A stretch of 64,000 bases of DNA. Source: Ecdyonurus torrentis. Lineage: Eukaryota > Arthropoda > Insecta > Ephemeroptera > Heptageniidae. Both the position numbers and the translations under genes were made by a program. The stretch spans positions 5,185,886 through 5,249,885 of the forward strand of contig OX439132.1 of assembly GCA_949318235.1 (NCBI GenBank), given 5' to 3'. Position 1 is the first letter of the stretch, and the number at the start of each line of letters is the position of its first letter. The notes beneath the pieces are model-generated. The model was not told the DNA's origin. It did not search any database and saw only the letters and a list, made by a program, of their open reading frames with translations. Positions 18,843 through 32,045 of this stretch are shown piece by piece.

Positions 18843-20310
18843 CCAGAGCTGTACATTTTAAATTTGTAGAAATAATAATGTAGGAAGCTTGGGATTCAAA
18901 TTTTTTTTTTTTTTTTTTTTTTTTGTTCTTTTCTTTTCCAATAAGGTCAATAAAGAGTGGTTGACAAAATCACTTATATAATTTGTAGTACACGGACAAA
19001 CATTATACTAATTATGCCAGATACTCAAAACTGTAAACTGCAATGATAGGTAAATCTTAACCTGCTGGAACAGATATTGATTTACTATAATGTCATCTAA
19101 TCTAGGTGAGACACACGTACAACACGGACTGCACACCTTCAATGTATAAGTTGTACCTGTATTAGGTATTAATTAATGTAGTACATCAATACCTGTTTCA
19201 GGCTAATATATTTATCTCTATATTTGAATTTGCAGGGCATGAGTAAATATTATACTGTAATACTATATTATACTAAATAACTACATTAAATTGTAGCAAC
19301 TAAATCGCTGTAAATAAATATTATAATGTGCCATTGTCATATAGTTTTTTTATTTTTTTTTTTTTTTAAATGAGAGATTTTCATCTTTAAATTTTGAAGT
19401 TTTTGAAAATGATCAACTCGCCTTAAAAAATTTGCAAATTTTATTTTATATATTTTTATAAAGTAATTTGAACCAGCTCTAATTTAAGTATACTACTACT
19501 AAAATGCTGAAAACAAACAAATAAACAAAAACAAACTAATATACAATATGTACGGTCTTAATTATATATTTTGTATTTATTTAGGTAAATTTCTTTTGAT
19601 GTATATAATTTATTTCCATATAAATACGAGATAAAAAAAAATTATATTGATAACCAACATCCGCATGCTATGAACTATTATATATCGTCTATTATAACAA
19701 AGATAAATTTACTTTTGTCATTGCATATACATCCAAACAAAATAATTACATTTAAAAGCGTAATTAAAAAAAAGTTTTAATTGAACAACATTGCGTGCAA
19801 ACGTACCTATAGAAAGGAAAATAATTGTAATAAAACTAAATAATTGAAGATTATTTTATAACATTTTACGTTACGGTATTATACTGTATAGTATTACATG
19901 ATAATGTTTTGTAAATAATAATTAATATATATAACAATAATCATTCAGCCATACCATGCATATATAACACGTAATTAATATGGCTATTATTCAATCATAT
20001 ATAATATATGTGCACTGTTACAATAACAACATGTTTTTGTAGTTTTATATTATATATAGTAATAAATTTTAATGGGAAGTGAAGTTGAATGTCGGTGAAA
20101 GTTAAAATAATTTGTTACTAGTAAACTTAATTTTAATAAAAATAACAATAAAAATAATAATAAAAAGAGTTATTTTTGTTTCATTTTCAAACACCGAGGA
20201 TAGATATTGATTCTTTTATTTGATGATTTAAAATTATTTTAATCAAAATTTCGCAACAACATATAATCGACTCAAAAAACCTTAGTCGATTTAAATCGGG
20301 CATGCCTAAA

Positions 20311-20359
20311 GTATCGCCCATTGTCACATTTGAGGAGAAGGGGGATGGCTGGGCGATAC
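20311..20359. repeat. Short inverted repeat
   Basis: GTATCGCCCA (20311-20320) and TGGGCGATAC (20350-20359) are perfect inverses around about 29 bases. No further context. Confidence 0.5.
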
Positions 20360-21159
20360 CGTAAAAGGTCGAACGGCAGGTAACTCAGTTTTTTTTAGTC
20401 GAGTATAGAGTAGTTCTTTCCCGTACGTACATAATACTAAATTTAATTCATAGGCATCTTTATTCATCTTCATTAACGTTTTTAATTTTCTGCGCCAAAC
20501 AAAAATCTCATAGTTCATTAAAAGTGTCTAGACTTTATATTATTCATTCGTTATTTGTATATATATTATTAAACTTGTTTGCTTAAAGTTTTGCAGTTTT
20601 GTTCAAGTATCTGCAGCTCTCCTATTCAACTTAATGTACAGTCACTGGGATATAAAATTTTATTCTATATGTAATAAATTCATAGGTATAGACTTTAATT
20701 TACGTAATGCTCTCTCTATATGAATGCAAATTATTTGTATTAGATAATAAAATAAAATTTTATTTCAGAGCTTCTGTACGTTTTATGTTGCAAACATTGT
20801 ACTTTTATTATATAGATTATTTTAAATGTTTGTAGTAATGATGTTCATAATTCTTGCACAATCTGCTTCCCAAATACGCAATCACGTGTATAATTTTTGT
20901 TCTTGCGAATACGAGCATCTTATTATATGTTATATTGAAGTGTAAGTTTTTAATGAATGAAAAAAAGAAAAGAAAAGAATAAAAATGTTTAAAAAAATGT
21001 TAATATTTACATTTCTACCACAGTGTTTTATATTTATATACATATATAAACACTGGCTTACTGGCTATATAGCAATGCCAGTAAAAAAAAAAAAAAAAAA
21101 AAAAAGGCGGATATTTTTATTACAAAACTCAGTTCAAATAATATTTTTTTAATACCAAC

Positions 21160-21604
21160 TTAAAGGAAGGACCAGAAGAAAACATTGGTATTATATCACA
21201 AAACACTAGATGTAACTTTGCAATATAAACCCAAAATCCACCGAAAAATTCGACTTATGCAACCCGCACAACATTTTCATACTACATGTCTCCCAAAACT
21301 ACTTCGAGCGGATACAGTGATTGGCTAGTAGGTTTATAACACGCTCCCTGATTGGTTTAGCACCGCGGATACAGCTTTTGGCGGGAATGACCTTGTTTTG
21401 GCCAGTGTGTAATTTTTGTCTGTTTCTGACGTCTGAAATAGGAATAGTCACGCAAATAGCATTCTTTAATTTACAGTATAATCGCACTCTCTCATGGTGG
21501 GGTCACATTTACATTCTGGTAAAAATTGTCATCAGTTTTGTAAGTACCTTTTTGTGTTTGATAATTAAAAATCATATGTTATTTCATTTGGTCTATGGCT
21601 TTAA
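21160..21604. mobile_element. TTAA-ended MITE family, copy 1 (longest)
   Basis: Starts TTAAAGGAAGGACC and ends GGTCTATGGCTTTAA. It shares GTAAAAATTGTCATCAGTTT and TTTATATCACAAAA-type segments with 48466-48796, 54291-54535 and 61790-62136. TTAA at both ends recalls the target duplication of piggyBac-type transposons, though no transposase is present. Only this copy has a central block with two ATTGG boxes and TTTTGGCGGGAA. The 103-codon frame across it is not a gene. Confidence 0.8.
21376..21387 (+). promoter_or_regulatory. E2F-type motif inside the MITE
   Basis: TTTTGGCGGGAA is a full match to the E2F consensus. Two inverted CCAAT boxes (ATTGG) lie at about 21321 and 21352. Motif evidence only. 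Confidence 0.35.
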
Positions 21605-22366
21605 CTATACGGAAGATAAAATAAATAAATAATATTACACATTATATAATATTTACTTTAAAAAAGAGTTCTGAAACATTGCTGATAAAATGAAAATTTT
21701 TAAAACAAATAATGAATATAAAAATGTGCCCTATGTACAATTCTACAATATATTCCGAGAAATAATTTTCCCTGACTGAGCATGGTAACAAAATGTAGAC
21801 ATCAGCTTAATATTTGTAAAAGCTCCATTAGTATTTATTTTACAGCTATTTCCGTTTTTGTAGTTTTAAATTTCTACTGCCTCGCCAATTTCATTAAATT
21901 TTTTATACTTTTTTTTAACTATGTATAATACTTTCCATTTAAAAATTATTTTATTCTATGTACAATAACACTTTTAGAACTAAATAATAATAATAATAAT
22001 AATATATAATAAAGTAATAAAAATGAATTGTACATATTTACCTTTTTTTTCTTTTTTTTTTTTTCACAATTGAAACAGTTAAATTAGAAGGTAAAATTTC
22101 ATGTTATTTTGTTGGTTACTTTTTCAAATAAAATAAAATATTAATAATAAAAACGTATGATGTTTGAAATGAAATTGTGATTTAGTTTTATTTGGTTTCA
22201 ATTTTTTTTTTTTACAATATAATAGATATAGTAGAATATTATGATATTCATAACACACAAATACAGTTTAAAACAATTGATATTAAAATATTTATTATTG
22301 CGTATCACTCGTACAGTATAAAAGTTCTATTGTATTGATTTGACCTGCAATACTTAGTCACTTCTT

Positions 22367-22405
22367 CCAATAGTCGCTATAGCCAATCAAAATTAGCGCG
22401 GGAAA
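22367..22405 (+). promoter_or_regulatory. Double CCAAT plus E2F-like cluster
   Basis: CCAAT at 22367-22371 and 22383-22387, then GCGCGGGAAA at 22396-22405, the inverse of TTTCCCGCGC. No gene start is visible nearby, so function is open. Confidence 0.3.
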
Positions 22406-22778
22406 TTAGTAGGGAAACCACAAATTTCTTATCCAATTTATCATTGCGGTACCACTTTTGGGAAACTTTTTTTTAAACTGCTGCAACAAGTTTTTTTTAA
22501 CTCTATTTTTACGTGTTTTATAACCATTTAAAAAGGTGGAATGTTTTGAATATAAAAACATTATTACATCTATTATTAACTGTTAATTTTTAAATATAAA
22601 TGCATAAAGTTAAATATATAGCAAAAAAAAAATACTAAAAGATTAATTTGATTTTTATGTTTATAGATAAACTCGTTTCATTTTAAGCAACTTTTGCATT
22701 TGATTGATATTCTTCAAATTTTACACTATCTATAAAAACTTTAATAATTAGATTTAACCTTCCGTAAAATTACTTTAG

Positions 22779-22809
<31 letters not shown>

Positions 22810-23184
22810 CATTTTAATATAAGAGAGTACCTTCTTTTTTTCAAGGTTCACAGAATATGAAGTGAAGTTAAAATTAAGTTTGGTGACAGAACTGCCTCAT
22901 GTTATTAATGTAGATGTTTAAAAAGTCATTTTTCTTGAGCACACCAGCTTCATGAAGATAAAACTTTTTATTGCCAAGAAAAGAAAAAAAACTGAAAAAT
23001 AAAAGAATAAGAAAAAAGAAAAAGGTCAACATATTGTTAAACAACAACAACTAAAAAACTAAAGATAGCTTTTGAAAGTGTCGAATTTTAAAATATTCTC
23101 GTTTTAATTACGCCAAAAATACAATTTAACATAGTACTTAATTTTAAAGTTTCGTATGCAATTTTTTTTTCTGGTATAATACTC

Positions 23185-23584
23185 CCCCCACCAACCCCTA
23201 TATTTTTTCTTCCCTGAGTTGCTTGCTAAACCTAGCAGAGTAGAAAGAGAATTCTTCTTCCCTTCTTCTCCTCCCTCCTTCGCACACCGAAGTCCCGAAG
23301 TGAGTGAGTGAGGCTCTACCTGCGCCTGCCTGGTATGCTACCCGCTTCGTGTATGTGTTCTCCGCACTGACTGATTCGCAGGCGCCGCTCGCTTACTTCA
23401 GTTTCAGTAGCTCGCTCGCGCCTCTAGGGTCCGGACCTTTACTCTTACTGCGCGATAGATAAATAATGTGCGCTTCTGTGCTGATATCAGACGATCTTAT
23501 ACATTGCTGACCGTTAGTACTTCTTCTTTTTTTATTTCACCATAGCATGTGGACAATTATCAACTAAGAACAAAACAAAAACAG
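23185..23584 (+). promoter_or_regulatory. Candidate promoter and noncoding first exon
   Basis: A GC-richer, pyrimidine- and CpG-bearing island in very AT-rich DNA, not obviously palindromic or repeated in the window. TTCAGTTTCAGTAG at 23397-23410 offers initiator matches. Taking A23406 as +1, GGACC at 23433-23437 fits the downstream promoter element position (+28 to +32). A consensus donor, ACAG|GTGGGT, ends the island at 23584. ATGs within it open only very short frames (MCASVLISDDLIHC-stop; MWTIIN-stop), so the exon would be 5' UTR. If real, the gene runs + strand with a first intron reaching far into or beyond the window. Confidence 0.4.
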
Positions 23585-26571
23585 GTGGGTGCAAAATATT
23601 TTATCAAAAACGTGATTTTCTTAATTAAAATTTTTACTGTTGCAAATTTAGTCATAATAACTGAAGTATCATTACGTGTTTTTTTTTCAAGAAAATTATT
23701 GGTGATTATTTAATTTGTAACATAAAAAAGCAGTAAAAATATTAATTATGAAAGACTTTTACTATATTTGTATTTCAGATACTTGCTCGTTTATAGAAAA
23801 TAAAACCTATAATAATTAAAACCAGTGAACTGTATGATTAAAGTATGTTTATAACTAGGAAACCTTTATTTTTGAATGCACATTTAAAATTCGTAACGAG
23901 AAACTAAAATTTAAAAAGCAGCAAGTACGTGAGTATTTTTAATGCTTAGGAATTTTATTGAAAAATGTATAATACTGTATATCTACTTTAATCTACACGG
24001 ATGATAGAAATTTCACAAATTCTACTGGTTATTCCACTTCTGCAGAAAAATATTTTGTTGTTGAGCGTTTCCCGTATTACTATCTTCTGAAAGACAGCAA
24101 TTTTGTATAGCTTTATACTTCTTGATAGTGTTGAAAAATATAGCTTCGCTGTACAATTTTTTGCTTCAGTATGTATATTTTTTTTTTCCATAAGCAATAA
24201 TCTAAAAGTTCATATTTCAAAAGTAATTTTGACAAAAATAAACAGCTTTCATAACTCACAAAAATGAAAGCTTAAAAAAATAATACTTTTTTTGCAGAGT
24301 ATTTAAATCAGATACATTATTGAGAAAAAGAAATTCGAGTCAAGTAAGATAAAAGCTAGAAAGCAATTCTTATTGAGAACTTTTTTGTTTGTATATGTGT
24401 TTACTAACGTACTGTATACTTGAAGGAGGTATATTACAGTATATATATATATATATATATAGTAGATGCAGAGATTAATTTGAAATCACTAAAAAAAACT
24501 CACTCAGGCAAACTATGAGTACACTCAGGCTATATATTATGAAACTCGCGTGTTTATCAAGTAAATATTAATATAAGAGAATATTTGTTTCGTTTCGTGA
24601 ACTCAACTATTATAATATTAATTACATACATCGTAATGCAAATTTCATTAATTTTATTTTATGGAAATTTCCTCATACATTATAAATAATAAAATTAATT
24701 TTATACAATTCTATATTATATTATAAACTTCTCTTGAGATTGTACAGTAAATTAAAATTTTACTAATATAGCATATATACAGTTTTATTTGTTTACTTAA
24801 TATAAAGTAAAAAAAAAGTTGAATTTTAATTATAGTAATAATAACTTCCTTATTATTTTATGTTAAAATTATTAAGATTTTACACCCAGGCATATAATTA
24901 TATATTTTTAATTAAAATGTGGAAAAATAATTTATCAATAAGGAAAGTTCTAACAAAATATATAGTTTGTTATGTAAAGTATAGTGAATCTCATTAACAG
25001 TGATTGGCTGACCAACAAAATAAGACACATCATTGGTTGATCTTGTTTTTTTGAGCCGATAAAAGTGAGTCGCATGTTGAGCATGAAACTTTTTTTTTGT
25101 GAAGTTTCGTTCATTTTTATCAGGTCTAACGTTCTAAACGAAGAAATAACAACAATGATCAACCATATAATAAACGTAGTAAACAGGTAACGACGTCATG
25201 ATCAGATGTTTTTAACAAGGGAAACTTTTGAAGCTGACCCAAGAGTTTTGTGTAGTTTGCAGAACGAACTATACATAGTTTGAAAATCATAAAAAGCTTA
25301 ATTCATTACTCTTAAATTTTACTTACTAGAGTCCTCGAAATTATCTCGCTTTTTTCCCCGGTTGTGACTTTGATAAGATGGACTTAAATCTTTAGGGTTT
25401 TATATTGTTAAGTTTAATTTCAATGGGACTTATCGGTGAAGTGCTCCAGGCAAATAGTGGCTGCGCAGCAAAAGAAGACTAGCCATGAATCATATATAAG
25501 TTTATTTCCTTTAGCATTGCAAAACTTTTTCCTTTTTTTATAAGAAAATTTATAAGTGCTTTGGGTCTGAAAATGTTTAAATTAGAAACATAACGCAAAC
25601 TTTTAAATGCTTTTAAAACAGAAAAAAAGCATTGTCACCGATAACGCTCATTCTTTTAAAGCACTTATAAAAAGCTCAGATGTTTCCAAATAAAACTATT
25701 CTATATCTGTAACAAAAATATTGATATTCAACTGATATGATGGTATGTATTTCAAGTTGCAGGGAGGGCACTTTATTGCAAGTGTACGCATATTTGAAGT
25801 AGGTTGATAAGGTTGTACACCAATAAGGCTGTGCCATAAATTGAGTACTGTTAATTATATTGATTTTAATAAAAAAATTATTGAGCTTAAGTAAACAAAA
25901 GTATATTGTACTATAGTCAACATGGAAGGAAAAAAAGCTGCTCAATATAGGATGTTAAAAAAAAAAAAAAAAAAAAAAGATTGCCCATGCAAAGTGTCAC
26001 ATCCTATTACTAAATATAAGCATGATTAAAATGTATTACCCGTATAAATTGGAAGTTTTTTTTTTAATTTGTATGTGCATCCTTGTTTATATTTTGAGTT
26101 TAAAATCAATACCTTCAATAAACCTATAGCTAAAGTATTTTCAACTTTTATTATCTCACATGATTTTTTATTCTATTCTATTTTAATTTTTTAATCGTAG
26201 TCATTAATATAGACATTAAATTTCTTAAGTATTTTAAACCGTTAACTATTACAGAAATAATGTTGTTTTTCGATTCTCTACACTTTTGTGTTTTGAAATC
26301 GGTTCGGTCACTATATTTTGATCAGGATCTTAAAATGCTGATTTCGCAGAGCGCACTTATTTACGTTTTCATTTTTTTTTTTCTTCTTTGCATACCAATT
26401 TGCATAAAACAATTCAGTTAATGTATTAAAATGGACCGTAATTTGTAATGCATACTGTTATAATATACAAAAAAAAAGTTTGGGATTTGAGAAGACACAG
26501 GCAAAAAAATCAGTTACAATAACATTTGACTTTCGTAATAAAGTTTGTTTTTCATTGTTGCAAGTACATAA

Positions 26572-26698
26572 TAATGCCGTTCGTAAACCCCGTTTTTTGT
26601 GCTCCAAACCACACAAAAATGACGATCACCTAGCTAATACTTTTTAAATGGAATTGCGCATTTTTTGGAGCAAGGGAACATGGTTTACGGACATCATT
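26572..26698. mobile_element. Palindromic MITE family with TTCGTAAACC ends, copy 1
   Basis: ATGCCGTTCGTAAACC and GGTTTACGGACATCAT are inverse ends, with ATGACGATCA and TGGAATTGCGCAT inside. Copies are at 48313-48441 and 53972-54087. Confidence 0.7.
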
Positions 26699-26753
26699 AA
26701 TGATCAAAATTCAATTCTAAAAAGAAAATCTTTGTTATGATCACAATTAAAGT

Positions 26754-26862
26754 CTGTTCACAATGACGCCTAAATTCACACAACTCTAACGTGCATATCA
26801 ATATCAATGATATTTGGATTCTTACGTGAAAATTATGTGAATTTACGCATCATTGTGAACAG
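26754..26862. mobile_element. Palindromic element
   Basis: CTGTTCACAATGACGCCTAA and GTGAATTTACGCATCATTGTGAACAG are inverse with small differences; ATATCAATATCAATGATAT lies at the centre. Confidence 0.7.
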
Positions 26863-28621
26863 AGTTGCGAATTTTCCTACATACATATTATACTTTACTC
26901 AGAATAATAAGTATTTTTTTTTTATCAAAAATTTAAACTTATAGATGTGATTGAGTGAAAGTTTCACATTCTGTATTATATTCTATTCGATTCTACTCAA
27001 TATACTTTATATACAGATTGAAAGCAAAAGAAACCGCTTTCAGTTTGAATCTTGTTACGAGTGAGAGAGATTTCCGTACGTACGTACTTTTTGATTGTCA
27101 CCCTGGGAAAAAGATTTACGACTTTTTTTCTTCTTCTTCTTCTTAGTCCGATGTTGCACAGTGAAAACGTACAATTTTGGTCGTGTTAAATTGTGTGTCA
27201 CAAGGGAACTTACGGTAGTTTGATTCCACATCTTGTGAATCAATAACCAATGGATATATTTTTTACTATGAGAAATCAATATTATTCAAACTTTTTTTTT
27301 TGTTTAATTCTGCACTAAAAATATTTTTATAAAAAACTAATTTAAAATTCTAGAGAATAAAAAAATAAAAAAGGTCTTTCAATAGGAATTTTTTTTAAGA
27401 TAAAATAATATGAGTTCATTTTTTAGTAAACATTAAAAACTACATTATTTGCTTTAAACAAAAATGAAAGTAAAATATTTTAAGAATTTTTAATTTGTAT
27501 ATTCTAAAAACACAAATGTCATTGAAATTTGTGAGTTTTATTAAATAATTTCTGTTTTTTCATTTTTTTTTACCATGTATATACCCTTCTTTCAAAGAAA
27601 AAAAAGTTTTTAACTAAATATAGTCACAAATTTTTATTTCCTCTAAAAACATTTTTATAGTAAAAGACTTTTTTTTTTTTTTTTTTTTTTTTGAACGAAC
27701 GCAAGTTGAATGTCATATTGAATTTTATTTTTTTATTTTTTTTTAAACATATCTCTTGAGATTCTTAAGTATTATTAAAAGTTTTGGCGTTAAATTTAAT
27801 TTTAAAATAAAATTTTGTTCAAAAAATATCTGTCGAGTATATTATAATATTTTTCTCTCACATTTAATGGTTAAGTTTTTGTCAAGAAAAAAATTTACTC
27901 TTACAGTATAATAATATTTGTCATTTAGTATAATACAAGTAAAAAAACAAAAACATTAGCAATCTAATTTGTCACTATTAAAATTGCAATTAATTTGATT
28001 ACCAATTAAAAACTGTCAGTTACAAAAATAAACCTCTTTAATTGTCTTTTATAAATGCAACCATTAATTTAATGGATAAATTATTCCAGAAATAATGCAT
28101 ACATTAACTTAATACACAGGGATATAAAATGGAAGCCAATAATGTAGAACCGTTTTGCTCTGATACTCGCATGCATGTAGCCACATTGTTATGATCTCAA
28201 TATTGGCTCGCAAATATCACATTGTTGTAATATTATATATATTTTAGAGATTGGAAGTAATCAGCGGGGTTTGTATTGTGTATAATGAACCTACTCTCAT
28301 TGTAACATGACAAGCTTCATTCACCTAGCATCATTGTTGTATAACATTCATTGTTACGTCACAGCTTTCACATAATCAAATGGGTTTCTCATAAAAAAAA
28401 TTAAGGTGATATGCAAAATCTATTGTTAAACAACAAATAATAATAATAATAGCTCTTTATTGAGTTTAATATTATACATAAAAAAACATGTAAATTACCC
28501 AACAGGTGATGAGAAAAAGGCAAAATGCCTATAGTATACACTAGACGTGATCTCACACCATAGTATCAGAAATACTGCTTCGTCAATAAATAAACATAAA
28601 TAAACACATTAAAAATATACA

Positions 28622-28990
28622 AATGAGGAAGATCTAAAGAAATTTTTTAAATTTATTTGGGTGGTAATTTTATTTTATATTCTTAAAGAAGACGTTGTCC
28701 TGAATTGATTAATATGAGAATTTCTAATTTTTGAGTTTATTAATTATTTGTTAATTAATTCTTAAAAATTGAAAAATGACGTCACAGGCGGCAACTTATA
28801 CATGTGAGCATAAGAAACAGTTACCGATCGTGACGTCATTTTGCAACTTACAAATATTAATTTAAAATACTTAATGAACTCACAAATTAGAAATTCACAC
28901 ATCACTCGATTCAAGACAATGTCCTCTTTTAGAACATGAAATAAAATTACCCCCCTTCCCTATTTTTTTTCTTTTTTAGTCTTCCTTATT
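28622..28990. mobile_element. MITE with AATGAGGAAGA ends, copy 2
   Basis: Same ends, length and central AATGACGTCAC/GTGACGTCATT motif as 7908-8268, with many substitutions, so both are old. Confidence 0.75.
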
Positions 28991-30524
28991 TCTCTATAAA
29001 CGAGAAAAATCATCCTCTTGTTAGTCTTACGTGATAAAACCCCGATTTTTAATGTAGTTTTTTAACATCGTTATTCGCAAATTTAAAGTTACTCTTGCAT
29101 TTTTATGACTTTTTTTTTTCAACAGAAAATCATTGTTGTGCGAACATTAATTATATAAAAGCGGTAATGCAAACGACCTTACTTTTATACCATGTAGTTA
29201 TTAAGTTAATTTGAGTTGTTGTATATTACTTATTACACGCCAGAATTATTATTACACCCAGACGTAGTATTTATTTACAAATAACTTTTAAAACTTGGCA
29301 ACAGAGAAACAAAAAACCCTGCTGTTTGAACTTAAAGAGAATTTATATTCTACAGGACGTAAAGTATTTTGTTAGCAAAAATATATTTACGTTGCAGTTT
29401 AAAAATTGAGTATTTTTGTTTTGAAAATATAAATTGCAAAATAAAAATGCATGTATCTTTCTACATAATTTTTATTTCCATTCAAAGCAATGCTATTAAA
29501 CAATTTGCAGCTCCAAGTTACAACATATAAATAAGTATATTTATGTGAATGCACCTTAATAAAGATATAAATTCTCTAGGAGGTTACGACTCACGAGAGA
29601 CAATTTTTCATTGTTAGGCACACATGCTGATGACATTCGTTTTCCCATTAGAATTGTGTTGAGTAAATATCTTGATTACTAAAGTTTTGCAGCTGTGAGA
29701 AAATGTCTTCAAATTAATATATTAACTTATAATATGTTCATTGACTCTTTTTACTGATATTTAATCCAAAGACTAAAGCTGTTGTATTGCTAAGAAATTT
29801 AAGAAAAAAGAAATGCAATATGGACTAAAATTTTTATAGAGTAAATTTTTATTTGTATTTGAGAAAAAGAAGAAATTTTTCTTTATAAAAAAAAAAGAGG
29901 ATAGAATTCCTTTTTTCTCTCTTTTTCTTATTGTTAAAAAGGGTTTAACTTTGTTGTTAGAATCAATAAATGAGAAGAAAAGAACCAAATATCTTGATTA
30001 AAGATAAGAATTTTGAGACTGCGATGCTGGTTTTTTAGAAATAAGGTCAGGAGACAGCTGTTTCGCATCAATAAAGAAAAAAAGATATTAAGGAATTTTT
30101 TAACTTTGGAATGTTTTAGGAAAGTATAAATATTTCAAGATGCAGCGAAACAAAATTTTAAATATGTAACATTTTTTTTTATCTAAAACACAAGCAGAAC
30201 AATAATTTTCTTATTTTATTTGAATTTAAACTGCAATACAGTAATATTTTCACTTACTTTAAGATGCTCGTAATAAACTTTAATTACTATCTCGATGAAA
30301 ATAAAATACGACATTTTATGTATCTTAATAAACATAAAAATGTAAAAAGAGAACGCATTGTAATAAAATACTTTATATTACTGACTCTATTGTAGAAGAA
30401 TTACAATACATTTGAAACAATAAAGTTTAAGTTTATTATTATTATTATTATTATTTTTTGAAATTATTTTATCTTTTTTAAAGCAGCTCAGAATACTTTT
30501 ATTAGTTTATTTAGCAAAATGATC

Positions 30525-30525
<1 letters not shown>

Positions 30526-30590
<65 letters not shown>
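30526..30590. repeat. (TA)n microsatellite
   Basis: An uninterrupted TA run of about 65 bases. Confidence 0.95.
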
Positions 30591-30598
<8 letters not shown>

Positions 30599-31492
30599 AT
30601 TGAAATTTTTATCACAATAATTAGAGCCAAACGTTCATAAAATACCGTATGTTACGGTAGTGTGTTTATGCCAGTGCGGGCATATAAGCCCCTTCACCAT
30701 TAGTTGAGTTAATATTTCTAAACCTGATAAAGACACATAATTTTGAGCTACACACAGCATAGATAAAACATATATTCTACATCCTTTGTGTTTTTGAATT
30801 ATAATTGTCATAGACATAGAAATTTTGAGATGAAATTTTTTTTAACAAAGGAATATTTAATATAAACTTCTTTTAGATCGATAATGTTGATATTTGTATG
30901 ATATTTGGTACGTGCATAATACGTAACGCAATGAGTTTATATTAAAATCTTCGAGCTGCGTAAATGTTATGCCAGAATATCATACATTGGACTTTTTTGT
31001 ATCAAAATTTCCCTGTTCTTTTTAATCATTTTACTAATTTAAGTTTTGTATCCTTATTAAACAAATATAAGTTTTGAACATCATATAAATTTTTGAAATA
31101 AATTTAACTTTATAAGTTCAAAAACTCTTTTTGTTGGTCTGACTTTGATGATGTTTAGAACACTATGTATACTCAGGTCCAAACAATATCCTGCTGTAGA
31201 TCGTGTTTTGTTAAGCTTTTCAAACTTTGTGTGTTGTTATTTGTTATACGCACAATTATTATGGTTTCCATACGAAAGTATACATACAAAAAAGTTAGTG
31301 TATCTATATACAAAGTTGAACTAAAAATATTCGGTTTTTTGTTCAGTGTTATAAGTAATCTTATTCATAGCAGCTTTTCAATCAATCAATCAATTTTTTT
31401 TTTTTTTTTGCTTTTTTTTCTTCTATCAAACCTCTAGGCGAGGTACAACTTATGCTAGTTATTTACATATTTACATTGCATTTATACTGAAT

Positions 31493-31543
31493 TTACACTC
31501 CCGAGACTTCCGAAACTCTATCGTAAGATTCGGGTTCTTCCAT
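31493..31543 (-). other. 16-residue frame with strong start context
   Basis: On the minus strand CCCGCCATGG gives an almost ideal start context, then MEEPESYDRVSEVSGV and a stop. The patch is GC-richer than its surroundings. No matching exon was found. It may be chance or a tiny first exon; a weak GTGTAA donor overlaps the end. Confidence 0.15.
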
Positions 31544-31639
31544 GGCGGGTCGGGCCGATTTCAAAAATCACCTTTTCAAAATTTATTTTTATTAAAAACA
31601 CGTACAAAAAGAGGTTTTACTGAAAAATATAAACAAACC

Positions 31640-32045
31640 CCGATTCCAACAATACTAAAAATATTTGCCAGCAGGTGACTATTGTCTTCTTATTTTGATT
31701 TAATATGCTTTCTTATAGAGGAATAAAGCAGCTTTAACTTGAGTTGGGACGTTTTTTCTTTCTTAATATTTAAATTTTTACATTAGCTTGTTGAACTTCA
31801 GAGCTTTTGTTTTCAACCAATTAAATTAGAAATTTTAGTTTCAGTGAATTGACTTTGATTCAGAAAAACAAAAGCTTTGAGTCTCAGTAAGCTACAGTAA
31901 AAATTTCAGTATCATGAAAAGATTCTAACTTGAGTTTTGGCTTATAAGAAAGCATGCTAAATCAGGCCAGGAACGCGAAGTAGTCTCTGCTATCACTTTA
32001 TTAATTTTGTTGATCTCTGAGTTTATTTTCTCACTAAACCCACTT
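31640..32045. mobile_element. Foldback element related to 2206-2640
   Basis: Contains CCAACAATACTAAAAATATT, TAAGAAAGCATGCTAAATC, AGCTACAGTAAAAATTTCAG and TTTCTCACTAAACCC, matching the 2206-2640 copy. Arms are inverted around about 31850. Confidence 0.65.

Larger units (their letters stand above)
15860..23180. other. Intergenic or intronic AT-rich DNA
   Basis: No coding region is supported. Contents seen: homopolymers, a TA tract (17938-17988), an A/G-rich tract (18503-18572), an inverted-repeat element (18736-18842), a MITE (21160-21604) and paired CCAAT and E2F-like motifs (22367-22405). A 73-codon frame at 17390-17611 has no recognisable motif and was not called. Confidence 0.6.

Noticed and set aside
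21321..21632. 103-residue frame
   Set aside because: Lies almost wholly within a MITE whose other copies do not keep it open.
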